Positions 35,431 to 43,739 of a stretch of DNA of 64,000 nucleotides are shown here, one piece after another. Within the stretch, counting starts at the first letter, position 1, and the number at the start of each line of letters is the position of its first letter. The position numbers and the translations under genes were made by a program. A model generated the notes under the pieces. That model had not been told where the DNA came from. It saw only the letters and a program-made list of their open reading frames with translations, and did no database searches. This DNA comes from Sandaracinus amylolyticus (GTDB taxonomy: Bacteria > Myxococcota_A > Polyangia > Polyangiales > Sandaracinaceae), in contig NZ_CP070225.1 in assembly GCF_021631985.1 (NCBI RefSeq), forward strand, positions 6,820,001-6,884,000, given 5' to 3'.

Positions 35431-36453
35431 TCACACGTGCCGGACCTCGCTCGTCGCGCCACGCGCGCGATCGAACGCATGCCGCACCGCCGCCTTCACG
35501 CGCTCCCAGGTGCCGGGATGACGGTCCTCCCAGCGGGTGCGCGCGTCGCGCTCGATCAGGGTCCAGTCGCGCCCCGCGTAGCGCCGATCGCCGCCGAGCT
35601 CGTGCCCGAGGCGATAGGCCGGCTCGTACGACTCCCAGCGCGCGTCCACGATCGTCCCGTAGTTGCGATCGAAGTGCGCGCGATGATCGCGCGAGACGCG
35701 ATCCCATCCGCCGAGCGCCGGGCGATCGAAGTCGTCCACCGCGACCTCGGTCTTCCTCACGGTGTCGCGGATGCGCTCGGTGCGCGTGTCGACGTCCTTG
35801 CCGACGCGCACCTCCTCCACGACGTGCGCGCTCTTGCCGACGACCGCCTTCTCCACGCGCTCGCGGATCGAGATGTCGCCCGCCTGCCGCACCGCCGCGA
35901 CGTCGCCCGCGCTCGCGGGACGATCGACCGGCACGCGCTCGACCCTCACGTGCTCCTCGCGGAGCTGCACGTCCTGCTCGATCGGCTGCTCGACGAACCG
36001 CGTGTGCACGCGTGCACCGCCGCGCTCGATCTCGCGCTTGCCGACCTCGAGCTCCTCCTCGACGACCGGGATCACCCTCTCGGTCGTCCTGCGCTCGCCG
36101 ATGCCGCGCTCGCTCTGGCTCCGGATGCTCTCGAGGCGTCCCTCGTCGAGCGTGGTGTCCGGCTCGGGCGCCCTCGTCGCCCCCGGCTCGTAGCGCCGCA
36201 TGATCGCGGCCGCGCGCACCGCGTCGGCGTCGGTCGTGTCGACCGTCACCAGGACCCAGCCGCGCGAGATCGCGTCCTTGTAGTACTCCGCATCGGCGCG
36301 CGGGATCCCGATCCGCTGGAGATCGTGCACCGACCCGCCGAGCATGCTCTTCCGCAGCTGTACGTCGCTGCGCGAGAACCCAGCGTCCTCGAGCTCCTTC
36401 TCGATGCGCGAGCTGCTCGCACCATCGAAGAGCCCGACCACCGTCTTCCTCAT
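35431..36453 (-). CDS. Stress-type protein with YflT-like N-terminus and DUF2382 domains
   Basis: A 340-residue protein. Residues 1-75 (TVVGLFDGASSSRIEKELED, WVLVTVDTTDADAVRAAAIM) match the general-stress protein 17M/YflT domain. Residues about 120-250 hold two DUF2382-type beta/coil units ending in RVERVPVDRP and with VIPVVEEELEVGKREIERGG. The last 90 residues are rich in Trp, Arg and Tyr (RWESYEPAYRLGHELGGDRR). DUF2382 proteins occur in dehydration and stress regulons, with no known biochemistry. Start is ATG 36453 with AGGAGG upstream. Confidence 0.85.
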   Translation of the reverse strand: MRKTVVGLFDGASSSRIEKELEDAGFSRSDVQLRKSMLGGSVHDLQRIGIPRADAEYYKDAISRGWVLVTVDTTDADAVRAAAIMRRYEPGATRAPEPDTTLDEGRLESIRSQSERGIGERRTTERVIPVVEEELEVGKREIERGGARVHTRFVEQPIEQDVQLREEHVRVERVPVDRPASAGDVAAVRQAGDISIRERVEKAVVGKSAHVVEEVRVGKDVDTRTERIRDTVRKTEVAVDDFDRPALGGWDRVSRDHRAHFDRNYGTIVDARWESYEPAYRLGHELGGDRRYAGRDWTLIERDARTRWEDRHPGTWERVKAAVRHAFDRARGATSEVRHV

Positions 36454-36502
36454 GATGTCCTCCTGGCGTGTCCGTTCGCTCAGTCCGCCTTCCGCGCGCC
36501 CT

Positions 36503-36919
36503 TCACCTCCTCTCGCTCTCGAGCGGCACGCGCTCGATCTCGACGTCCTCGCGACGGAGCACGACGTCCTGCGGCGCGCTCTCGATCGGCACGCGTCGCC
36601 TCCGGATGTGCAGCTCCTCGCGGAGCAGCAGCTTCTTCTGCACGACCACGACCTCTTCGAGCACCGGCACGACGAGCACGTCGCCCTCCATGCGGTTGCC
36701 CGGCGCGGCGTCGACGTAACGATCGACGGGGACGCGCTCGACCGCGACCTCCTCGCGGTACGCCTCCGGGACCACGTGCTCGACGCGCTCGGTCACGCGC
36801 TTGTGCACGCGCACCTCCGCGGTGTCGACGAGCTGGCGCTCGATCTCCGCGCGCTCGTCGACCACCGGGATGACGACGTCGCCCTCGCGCCGCGGCACGT
36901 CCGTTCGCTGCGTCGGCAT
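36503..36919 (-). CDS. DUF2382 protein
   Basis: A 138-residue protein almost entirely of the DUF2382 type: VVIPVVDERAEIERQLVDTA, EVRVHKRVTERVEHVV, VERVPVDRYVD and QKKLLLREELHIRRRRVPIE. Charged residues alternate with Val/Ile in a pattern expected for extended beta-hairpins. It lies between the larger DUF2382 protein and a small membrane protein on the same strand with short gaps (49 and 7 bases), forming a likely stress operon. Confidence 0.85.
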   Translation of the reverse strand: MPTQRTDVPRREGDVVIPVVDERAEIERQLVDTAEVRVHKRVTERVEHVVPEAYREEVAVERVPVDRYVDAAPGNRMEGDVLVVPVLEEVVVVQKKLLLREELHIRRRRVPIESAPQDVVLRREDVEIERVPLESERR

Positions 36920-36926
36920 GGCGCCC

Positions 36927-37070
36927 TCAGAGCAGCAGCGCTGCGATGATCGCCGCGACGACGATCACGGCGAGCAGGAGGAGGAACGTGAGCGCGCCCT
37001 TGTCGTGCGCGCGCTCGGGGCGGTCGTAGATCCGCGGCCCGGTGGGTAGGTCCTGGGTGTTGGTGGCCAT
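36927..37070 (-). CDS. Small single-span membrane protein
   Basis: A 47-residue peptide starting at ATG 37070: a hydrophilic N-terminus with TGPRIYDRPERAHDKG, then one transmembrane helix (ALTFLLLLAVIVVAAIIAAL) ending at the stop. It is the first gene of the DUF2382 group, seven bases upstream. It looks like a membrane anchor or stress-induced small protein; I know no family. The 168 bases upstream contain no other gene, only a small GC hairpin at 37226-37240 at the end of the marC-type gene. Confidence 0.6.
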   Translation of the reverse strand: MATNTQDLPTGPRIYDRPERAHDKGALTFLLLLAVIVVAAIIAALLL

Positions 37071-37238
37071 GCCCCGCTCAATGGACGCGAGAGGGCCGGG
37101 TCCAACCAGCATTCGTGAGTTGCCGGATCGCTCGTTCCCCTGAAAAACAGGCGCGATCGTGCCCCGTCGTCGCGACGCGCCACGGGACGTCCTTGCCGCG
37201 CGCACGGCGCGCTGCGACGCACCGCGAGGCCGGCGGCC

Positions 37239-37859
37239 TCAGGCCGGCGAGACGATCGCGCGCGCGATCGGGACGACTCGGTCGATCACGAACTGCACGC
37301 CGATCACGAGCACCACGAGGCCCATGATGCGCGTCGTGAGCGCGGTGCCGGTCGCCCCGAAGCGCGCGAGCAGCGCCGGTGCCGCCGCGAGCACGACCCA
37401 GGTGAGGGCGAGCACCACGACGAGGGCGCCCGCGAGCGCGGCGACGTGGGTGACGCTCTCCGCCTGCCCGACCAGCACCATCACGGTCGTCATCGCGCCT
37501 GGCCCACCGATCAGCGGGATCCCGAGCGGCACGATCGAGGGATCCTCGGGCGTGCTCGCGCCCGTGGTCGCGTGGTCGCCGCCGCGCAGCATCGAGAGCC
37601 CGAGCATCACGAAGAGGATGCCGCCGCCGATGCGGAACGCCTCGATCGTCACGCCGAAGAGGCGCAGCAGCGCGGAGCCGCTCGTCGCGAACACCGCGAG
37701 CACCGCGAGCGCGGCGAGGCACGCACGAAGGGCTACCCGGCGGCGCGCCCGGGCGTCGCTGCGCGCCGTCATCGACGCGAACACCGGCGCGACCCCGATC
37801 GGATCGATCACGGTGAACAGCGACGAGACGCAGAGCGCGCCGAAGGCCGCGGCGCTCAT
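37239..37859 (-). CDS. MarC family membrane protein
   Basis: A 206-residue integral membrane protein with six hydrophobic helices. LCVSSLFTVIDPIGVAPVFA and the IPLIGGPGAMTTVMVL segment are the family hallmarks. MarC/YchE proteins were once linked to multidrug resistance, but their transport substrate is not established; amino-acid export is one suggestion for relatives. Its ATG overlaps the stop of the Lrp-type regulator by four bases, so regulator and transporter are coupled. Confidence 0.9.
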   Translation of the reverse strand: MSAAAFGALCVSSLFTVIDPIGVAPVFASMTARSDARARRRVALRACLAALAVLAVFATSGSALLRLFGVTIEAFRIGGGILFVMLGLSMLRGGDHATTGASTPEDPSIVPLGIPLIGGPGAMTTVMVLVGQAESVTHVAALAGALVVVLALTWVVLAAAPALLARFGATGTALTTRIMGLVVLVIGVQFVIDRVVPIARAIVSPA

Positions 37860-38359
37860 CGCGGGCTCCGCTTCGCGCGCACCGGCGCGTCTTCCCGGAG
37901 CGGCACCGGGCCGCGGTGCTTCGCCGACGAGAGCACGAACGTCGTCTTGACCCGGCCGATCACCGCGATCGGCGTGAGCCGGTCGAGCAGGAACGACTCG
38001 AACGCACGCACGCTCTCGACGACGACCTTGAGGAGGAAGTCCTCGTCCCCCGCGATGTGGTGCACCTCGAGCACCTCGGGCATCGCGGTGGTCGCCTTCA
38101 CGAAGCGGCGATGGCTCTCGAGCGCGTGGTCCTTCAGCGTGACGTGCACGAACGCCATCACCCCGCGCCCGACCTGCGCCGGATCGACGTCGGCGTGGTA
38201 CCCGCGCAGCACCCCGCTCTGCTCGAGCCGGTCGAGCCGCGCCCGGAGTGGCGTCGTGGTGAGCCCCACCGCGTCGGCGAGCGCGGCGAGGCTGGTCCGC
38301 GCGTCGCGCTGCAGCGCGTCGAGGATCGCGCGATCGATGTCGTCCAGCGGATCTCTCAT
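37856..38359 (-). CDS. Lrp/AsnC-family transcriptional regulator
   Basis: A 167-residue regulator. MRDPLDDIDRAILDALQRDA leads into the HTH (SLAALADAVGLTTTPLRARL, then RLEQSGVLRGYHADVDP), followed by the alpha/beta RAM sensor domain (MAFVHVTLKDH, EVLEVHHIAGDEDFLLKVVV). The family senses amino acids. ATG 38359 is preferred; an in-frame start at 38395 would place 12 residues over a palindromic site. It drives a MarC-type membrane gene, and paired palindromes upstream of it (38379-38628) are likely operators. Confidence 0.9.
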   Translation of the reverse strand: MRDPLDDIDRAILDALQRDARTSLAALADAVGLTTTPLRARLDRLEQSGVLRGYHADVDPAQVGRGVMAFVHVTLKDHALESHRRFVKATTAMPEVLEVHHIAGDEDFLLKVVVESVRAFESFLLDRLTPIAVIGRVKTTFVLSSAKHRGPVPLREDAPVRAKRSPR

Positions 38360-38378
38360 GCGAGATGCTTCTAGCGCA

Positions 38379-38424
38379 GACGATTCGTCCGTCAACGGCA
38401 GCTCTGGTAGCCGATTCGGCTACC
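38379..38424. promoter_or_regulatory. First palindrome pair upstream of the Lrp gene
   Basis: GACGATTCGTC (38379-38389) and GGTAGCCGA-T-TCGGCTACC (38406-38424) are both perfect palindromes around the core CGATTCG, with centres 31 bases apart, about three helical turns. They begin 20 bases upstream of the Lrp-type gene start and would overlap its promoter. Lrp-family proteins form octamers that bind arrays of phased sites, which suits this spacing. Confidence 0.6.
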
Positions 38425-38585
38425 GCGCTTGCCGGTGGCAGGCAGGTCGCGGACCCCGCGCATCCGCTCTCGCGCTGCCGCGCCGCCGTGCGCGTGCTCC
38501 AGGAGCGCACCGCGCTCGACGAGCGCGCGCGCCGGGCCGCGCCGTTCTCGCGCTGAGGGGCCGACGGGCGCTCGCGGCCGGGGTA

Positions 38586-38628
38586 GACGATTCGTCCATC
38601 GAGAGCCGCTCGCCCAGCCGATTCGGCT
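38586..38628. promoter_or_regulatory. Second palindrome pair, same spacing
   Basis: GACGATTCGTC (38586-38596) and AGCCGATTCGGCT (38616-38628) repeat the first pair, again with centres 31 bases apart and 207 bases further on, about 180 bases before the debranching-enzyme gene. The 445-base gap 38360-38804 holds nothing else I can call a gene, apart from a doubtful short frame (38365-38556) and a small palindrome GGCACG-C-CGTGCC at 38696-38708. Confidence 0.55.
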
Positions 38629-38804
38629 ACCCAGGTCGTCCTGGGCAGCGCATTTCAAACCCGGGGCGACGTGTCGCACGCGCACGATCGGGGGAGGCAC
38701 GCCGTGCCCCGCGCGCGACGCTCGATCGCGCGCCATGCCGCGGCGCGCGCGGCAGCACGCGGTTTGCGATGGACGGCGCCGCACCCCGTTCAGGGAGACC
38801 GAGC

Positions 38805-40922
38805 ATGCCCGGCACTGCTACCACGCTCCGATGGGTCGGCATCGGCGCGCCGGCTCCGGCCGAAGGAATCCAGTCGACCACCGTGAACCCCGACGTGCGC
38901 GCCGCGACCGAGGGTGCGCCCGAGTGGCTCGTCACCAACGGCCTCGGCGGATACGCGTGCGGCACGATGACCGGCCTCGTCACGCGCCGGTTCCACGGGT
39001 ATCTCGTCGCCGCGCTGGCCGCCCCGCGCGGGCGCACGATGATGCTCAACAACCTACGCGAGCTCGTCGTCGGTGAGCAGGGCCCGGCGCGGCTCTCGGA
39101 GCAGCCGGATCCCGACGTCAGCCACGCACCGTTGGCCACGCTGCGCGAGTTCCGGCTCGAGCTCGGGCTGCCGGTGTGGACGTTCGAGCACGCGGGACAG
39201 GTGCTCGAGAAGCGCATCGTGCTGCCGCACCGGCAGAACACGGTCTACGTCGTCTACACGCGAGTGGACGGCGCCGGCCCGCTCGAGCTGCAGCTCGATC
39301 CCTGGATCCACTTCCGCCCTCACGAGGGCACGCTCGCCGGGCCGATCGAGGGCGAGTACGCGCTGCGGGCGCTCGGCGGTCGCTACGAGGTGGAGGACGT
39401 GCTCGACGTCGGCCTACCTCCGCTGCGCCTCAAGATCGTGGGCGCGACGTCGCACTTCGAGATCGACGAGCGGCGGATCCGCAACGTGCGCTACCTCGTC
39501 GAGCAGTCGCGCGGCTACGACGCGTCGGGCGATCTCTACAGCCCGGGGAGGTTCCGCGCGGAGCTCGTGCCGGGCGCGTCGGTCGCGCTCGTGGCGTCGG
39601 TCGAGGACTGGCGCACCATCGGCGCGCTCACGCCCGATCTCGCGATCCGCGCGGAGCGCGCGCGGCGCGAGCGGCTCGTCTCGATCGCGCATCCGGGGCT
39701 CCACACGAGCACGGCCTCGGAGCTCGTGATCGCCGCCGATCAGTTCATCATCCACCCCGCAGGCCGCCTCGAGGACGCCGCGCTCGCGCACGCGTTCGGC
39801 GACGAGGAGCGCACGATCGTCGCGGGCTACCACTGGTTCACGGATTGGGGCCGCGACACGATGATCAGCCTCGAGGGGCTGACGATCACGACCGGTCGCG
39901 TCGAGGAGGCGGGCTACATCCTCCGCACCTTCGCGAAGTACGTGAAGGACGGCCTCATCCCCAACATGTTCCCGGAGGGCAAGGGCGAGGGCCTCTATCA
40001 CACGGCCGACGCGACGCTCTGGTTCTTCCACGCGACGCGGCGCTACGTCGACGCGAGCGGCGATCACGACACGCTGCGCCGCCTGCTCCCGCTGATGGCG
40101 GACATCGTCGAGCGACACGTCGAGGGCACGCGCTTCGGCATCCACGTCGATCCGAAGGACGGGCTGCTCGCGCAGGGCGCGGCGGGATACCAGCTCACGT
40201 GGATGGACGCGAAGGTCGGCGATCTCGTGGTGACGCCGCGCCGCGGCAAGGCCGTCGAGATCAACGCGCTCTGGTACAACGCGCTGCGCCTGATGGAGGA
40301 GTGGGCCATCAGCGAGCGGAACGACGAGGAGGCCGCGCAGCGCTATCGACAGCTCGCGGATCGGGTGCGCGAGTCGTTCAACGCGCGCTTCTGGAACGAG
40401 CGCCGCGGCTGCCTCTTCGACGTGATCGACGGCGAGGACGGACACGACGACGCGATCCGGCCCAACCAGATCTTCTCGATCTCGCTCCCGCACGCGGTGC
40501 TCGATCCGTCGCGCTGGGAGCAGGTCATCGAGGTCGTGCGCGCGAACCTGCTCACGCCGTACGGGCTGCGCTCGCTCGCGCCCTCGGATCCCGACTACCA
40601 GCCGCAGTACTTCGGCGACCTGCGCGCGCGCGATCTCGCGTACCACCAGGGCACGATCTGGCCGTGGCTGATCGGTCCGTACTTCGACGCGTGGAGCAAG
40701 GTGCACCCCGATCGCATCGAGGAGATCCGACCGACCGCGATCAGCCTCGGCCAGCACCTCGCGAGCGCGTGCATCGGGAGCATCAGCGAGATCTTCGACG
40801 CCGAGCCCCCTTACACGCCGCGCGGTTGCTGCGCGCAGGCATGGAGCGTGGCGGAGGCGATCCGCGTCCTCGCGGCGGTGAACGTACGGCGAGGCGTCGG
40901 CATCGAGGCCGCAGCAGAGTGA
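38805..40922 (+). CDS. Glycogen debranching enzyme (GDE, bacterial/archaeal type)
   Basis: A 705-residue amylo-alpha-1,6-glucosidase-type enzyme that releases glucose at branch points. The N-terminal beta domain (residues about 25-260, with NGLGGYACGTMTGLVTRRFH) matches GDE_N, and the alpha/alpha barrel from about 330 holds the catalytic-type motif WFTDWGRDTMISLEGL near residue 347 and QGTIWPWLIGPYFDAW. It lacks the glucanotransferase half of eukaryotic enzymes. ATG 38805 follows GGGAGACC. It lies downstream of the Lrp operators and about 5.6 kb past the amylase gene, so it may belong with intracellular glycogen use. Confidence 0.93.
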   Translation: MPGTATTLRWVGIGAPAPAEGIQSTTVNPDVRAATEGAPEWLVTNGLGGYACGTMTGLVTRRFHGYLVAALAAPRGRTMMLNNLRELVVGEQGPARLSEQPDPDVSHAPLATLREFRLELGLPVWTFEHAGQVLEKRIVLPHRQNTVYVVYTRVDGAGPLELQLDPWIHFRPHEGTLAGPIEGEYALRALGGRYEVEDVLDVGLPPLRLKIVGATSHFEIDERRIRNVRYLVEQSRGYDASGDLYSPGRFRAELVPGASVALVASVEDWRTIGALTPDLAIRAERARRERLVSIAHPGLHTSTASELVIAADQFIIHPAGRLEDAALAHAFGDEERTIVAGYHWFTDWGRDTMISLEGLTITTGRVEEAGYILRTFAKYVKDGLIPNMFPEGKGEGLYHTADATLWFFHATRRYVDASGDHDTLRRLLPLMADIVERHVEGTRFGIHVDPKDGLLAQGAAGYQLTWMDAKVGDLVVTPRRGKAVEINALWYNALRLMEEWAISERNDEEAAQRYRQLADRVRESFNARFWNERRGCLFDVIDGEDGHDDAIRPNQIFSISLPHAVLDPSRWEQVIEVVRANLLTPYGLRSLAPSDPDYQPQYFGDLRARDLAYHQGTIWPWLIGPYFDAWSKVHPDRIEEIRPTAISLGQHLASACIGSISEIFDAEPPYTPRGCCAQAWSVAEAIRVLAAVNVRRGVGIEAAAE

Positions 40923-40934
40923 TCCACGGAACGA

Positions 40935-40980
40935 CGACGACGGCAGCCTACCTCGTCCTCCGGGTGGGCTGCCGTCGTCG
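40935..40980. terminator. Long hairpin between convergent genes
   Basis: A perfect 14-bp stem (cgacgacggcagcc / ggctgccgtcgtcg) with an 18-base loop lies between the debranching enzyme (plus) and the tetrad-repeat protein (minus). No T-run follows on either side, so it is a bidirectional stabilising hairpin or a rho-assisted terminator. Confidence 0.65.
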
Positions 40981-41000
40981 GTCGACGCGGTGGATCGCGA

Positions 41001-42236
41001 TCAGGAGAGCTGCGAGCTCATCCGCTCCTGCGCCATGCTCCGGACCGTCTCGGTCACGCGCTCGCGGAGATCGTCGCGGAGTCGCTCGCGGATCGCCTGC
41101 GCGACGCGCTCGCGCACGACCTCGCCGACACGCTCGCGCACCGCGTCCGCGAGCCGCTCGGGATCCATGTTGCCCTGCTGCATGCAGTTGCGGATCGTCT
41201 CGGCGAGCCGCTCGCGCAGGCCCTCCATCACGCGCTCGCGCGCGCGATCCGCGAGGCGCTCCGCGATCTCGTCGCCGAAGCGCTCGCGGAGGCGATCGCC
41301 GATGCGCTCCGCGAACCCGCCGCCCATCTGGGGCATGCCCATCTGTCCGCCGCCGACGGCGCCGAAGCCCATCTGCTGCGGCCCGAGCCCGGACAAGCTC
41401 ATCTGCTGCGGGCCGAAGCCCATCATCGACTGGCTGCCCATCATCATCATCATCGAGTTGCGCACCGCCTCCTGCACTCGCTCGCGCAGCGCGGACGCGA
41501 GGCGCTCGCGCAGCGCGTCCTCGAGGCGCTCGCGCATGCCCTGCGAGATGCGCTCGTGGATCGCGTCGGCGATGCGCGACTGGAGCATCTCGGGCCCGGC
41601 CCACGCGCCCTCGCTCTGCATGAGCGCAGTGCGCATGCCGTCGACGATGCGCGCTTCGATGCCCTCCATCACGCGCTCGCGGATCGCGGGCACGATGCGC
41701 TCCTGCACGACGCGCTCGCGCAGCCGCTCGCGGAGCTCCTGCGCGACGCGCTCGGCGATCGGATAGCTGCCCTCGCCGAGCTGGCTCTGGATCGCGTACA
41801 CGACGCGCTCGCGGATCCCGTCGACCATGCGATCGCGCAGCTCCTCGCGGATGTCGTCGCGCAGCGACTGCTCGATCCGATCACGCACCATCTCGACGAT
41901 GCGCTGCGCGGCCATCCCGCTCGTGATCGCGCCCGACGCGATCGCGGCGCGCACGCCCTCGCGGATGCGCTCGCGGAGGCGCTCCCGCAGCCGCTCGTGG
42001 ATCGCCTCGGAGAGCCGCGCGTGCAGGCCCTCGCGGATGCGCTCGTGCACACGCTCGGCGATGCGATCGCCGAGCTGGAATCCCCCTTCCTGCTGCTGCT
42101 GCCACCACTGCCCGCCGCCACCGCCAGCGAGCCCGCCCATCATCATCATCGGGCGACGTCCCATCGCCTGCTGCGTCATCGCGATCATCTGGCTGAGGCG
42201 GGACAGCTCCTGCTCGGTCACGTTGTCGGTCGTCAT
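41001..42236 (-). CDS. Tetrad-repeat protein (RERx/xExΦ) with Met- and Gly-rich spacers
   Basis: A 411-residue protein that I do not recognise. Hydrophobic residues recur every fourth position for long runs, for example at 59, 63, 67 up to 99, and again at 117-149, 222-258, 312-348 and 362-398, with Arg-Glu-Arg between them (RERL, RERV, AERI, HERI). Such strict four-residue periodicity gives one drifting stripe on a helix. Spacers are Met/Gly-rich (PMMMMGGLAGGGGGQWWQQQ, residues 260-308 with MMMMM and GFGPQQM). No signal or membrane segment. The start ATG 42236 follows GAAGAAGA. It lies downstream of a small acidic protein and a putative outer-membrane protein in the same direction. Confidence 0.8.
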   Translation of the reverse strand: MTTDNVTEQELSRLSQMIAMTQQAMGRRPMMMMGGLAGGGGGQWWQQQQEGGFQLGDRIAERVHERIREGLHARLSEAIHERLRERLRERIREGVRAAIASGAITSGMAAQRIVEMVRDRIEQSLRDDIREELRDRMVDGIRERVVYAIQSQLGEGSYPIAERVAQELRERLRERVVQERIVPAIRERVMEGIEARIVDGMRTALMQSEGAWAGPEMLQSRIADAIHERISQGMRERLEDALRERLASALRERVQEAVRNSMMMMMGSQSMMGFGPQQMSLSGLGPQQMGFGAVGGGQMGMPQMGGGFAERIGDRLRERFGDEIAERLADRARERVMEGLRERLAETIRNCMQQGNMDPERLADAVRERVGEVVRERVAQAIRERLRDDLRERVTETVRSMAQERMSSQLS

Positions 42237-42295
42237 CTCTTCTTCCCCCTGTATCGATTGATCGAGTGCACTGCCGAGTGAGTTCGTCGGACGCG

Positions 42296-42586
42296 CTACT
42301 CCTCCGCGTCGGCGCGTGCAGCGACATGCGAGATCGCGCGTTCCCCTTCGCGCGACGTCGCATCCGCGTGCTCTTCGTCGAGGCCCAGCGCCCACAGCTC
42401 GAACGCGATGCTCGGGATCGATCGCGCTGCGATCGCGAGCTCCGCGAATCGCACCGTGAGCTCGCCCTCGGAGGGCGCCTCGGGATCGGTGGGCGGAGCG
42501 CCGTCGATGCGGAGCTCCTCGCCCGTCAGCGCGCGGTGGATCGCGCGGATCTCCTGCGTCATTCGCTCGTAGGTTCGTCGCTCCAC
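42296..42586 (-). CDS. Small acidic helical protein
   Basis: A 96-residue protein starting at GTG 42586 (MERRTYERMTQEIRAIHRAL in translation) with AGGGGGC upstream. It is helical and acidic, ending ISHVAARADAEE. No family is recognised. It sits 59 bases upstream of the tetrad-repeat gene, so it is likely its operon partner and may bind it. The ATG at residue 9 is a possible later start. Confidence 0.6.
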   Translation of the reverse strand: MERRTYERMTQEIRAIHRALTGEELRIDGAPPTDPEAPSEGELTVRFAELAIAARSIPSIAFELWALGLDEEHADATSREGERAISHVAARADAEE

Positions 42587-42695
42587 GTGTGCCCCCTGTC
42601 GCCCCGGGTGCCGGAGCAAGGCTCACGTACGGACGCGAATTGGGCGTACCAAGCTCGCCGGCGAGGGAGCACGCAGCGCGGACGCGACGCACGGA

Positions 42696-43622
42696 TCACC
42701 GCGGAGATCGCGGCTCGGGACGCCACGCGACGAGCGAGAGCTGGAACACGAGCACCTGGCCCTCGGTGCGCGACCTCACGTCGAGCTCGCGCACCCAGCG
42801 CATCCCGATGCGACCTGGGAGCGCCGGCAACATCACGCCGATCTCGGCGCCGAGCGCGAAGACGCGATCACGCGCGCCCTGCAGCACGAGCGGTACATCG
42901 CTGCCTTCGTCGTCGGTGGTCTGCCAGAGCGCAGCGCCGACGACGCCGACGTCGACGAGATCGAAGAGCGTCGCGCCGATGCCGCCTTGGATCGTCAGGG
43001 CGTCGCCGCGGCGGATGTCGATCCCGTTCTTCGTCTGGTTGAGGTCGTAGCTCGCCATCGCGCTCGCGGAGTAGCGGCGCTCCTCGTCGACGTAGATCGC
43101 GGTGCCGAGCGAGAGCTCGTGCGTGATGTGCCCGCTGCTCACGCTGCCCTCGCCGAGGCGGAAGAGCCCGGTCGGCAGATAGAGCGCGTACCCCGTGACG
43201 ACGTCGACGTGGGGCAGGCGCCAGCCGAGCGAGAGTGGCTGCACGTACACGTCGCCGAGGCCCGAGCGATCGAGGCTGACCTGGGGGAGGTCGGAGGAGA
43301 GCGAGGCGTGCGCGAGCGGCAGCGCGGCGGTGACCGCGACGTACGTCGCTTCGTCGGGCAGCTCGACGACCAGCGAGAGACCGAGCGCGTTCCCGATCGC
43401 GTCGATGCGCAGATCTTCGATCGGCACCTCGGCGCCGGTGCGATCGTAGAGCGCGTCCGCGGTGTAGTAGGCGAGCTGATCCGCGACGTAGAGCCCTGCG
43501 TCCCGGCGTCGGCCGGCGTGGAGCCCCTGCGTCCCGATCAGTCGGTGACCGAGATCCTGCGCCGCAGCTGGCGCGCTCGTGAGGAGCGCCGCGAGGAGGA
43601 GCGCGCGAGAGAGGGCTCGCAT
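42696..43622 (-). CDS. Outer-membrane beta-barrel-like exported protein
   Basis: A 308-residue protein with a cleavable signal peptide (RALLLAALLTSAPAAAQ). Alternating hydrophobic/polar strands follow throughout (YVQPLSLGWRLPHVDVVTGY, TIQGGIGATLFDLVDVGVVG), ending with a strand VLVFQLSLVAWRP. The GYALYLPTG segment matches the SphA/MetA-type barrel family of phenol-degradation and transport clusters. It is probably a porin-like protein. It lies upstream of the small acidic protein after a 109-base gap and downstream of atpC, from which a hairpin separates it. Confidence 0.78.
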   Translation of the reverse strand: MRALSRALLLAALLTSAPAAAQDLGHRLIGTQGLHAGRRRDAGLYVADQLAYYTADALYDRTGAEVPIEDLRIDAIGNALGLSLVVELPDEATYVAVTAALPLAHASLSSDLPQVSLDRSGLGDVYVQPLSLGWRLPHVDVVTGYALYLPTGLFRLGEGSVSSGHITHELSLGTAIYVDEERRYSASAMASYDLNQTKNGIDIRRGDALTIQGGIGATLFDLVDVGVVGAALWQTTDDEGSDVPLVLQGARDRVFALGAEIGVMLPALPGRIGMRWVRELDVRSRTEGQVLVFQLSLVAWRPEPRSPR

Positions 43623-43688
43623 GCGCGGGTGCCTCGCAAGGCGAGTGCCTCCGGGTGGCCGCGATCGCGGAGCGACGGAATGCGACGA

Positions 43689-43716
43689 GCCCCGTCACGC
43701 TGGTGCGCGACGGGGC
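43689..43716 (-). terminator. Probable atpDC terminator hairpin
   Basis: An 8-bp GC stem (gccccgtc / gacggggc) with a 12-base loop begins 24 bases past the atpC stop in the direction of transcription. No T-run follows. It separates the ATPase operon from the outer-membrane protein gene. Confidence 0.5.
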
Positions 43717-43739
43717 CCGTTCGTCGGATCGAGATCGAC

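Noticed and set aside
34754-35707. N-terminal extension of RtcB
   Set aside because: The extra residues are an out-of-frame reading of the lipoprotein gene; RtcB proteins begin at the chosen ATG.
38365-38556. Small plus-strand gene of 63 codons
   Set aside because: It overlaps the palindromic sites, has no ribosome site and has the composition of noncoding GC-rich DNA.
37446-38804. Upstream extension of the debranching enzyme by about 450 codons
   Set aside because: It would cover the MarC and Lrp genes and their operator region in antisense; the enzyme family begins near the ATG at 38805, which has a ribosome site.
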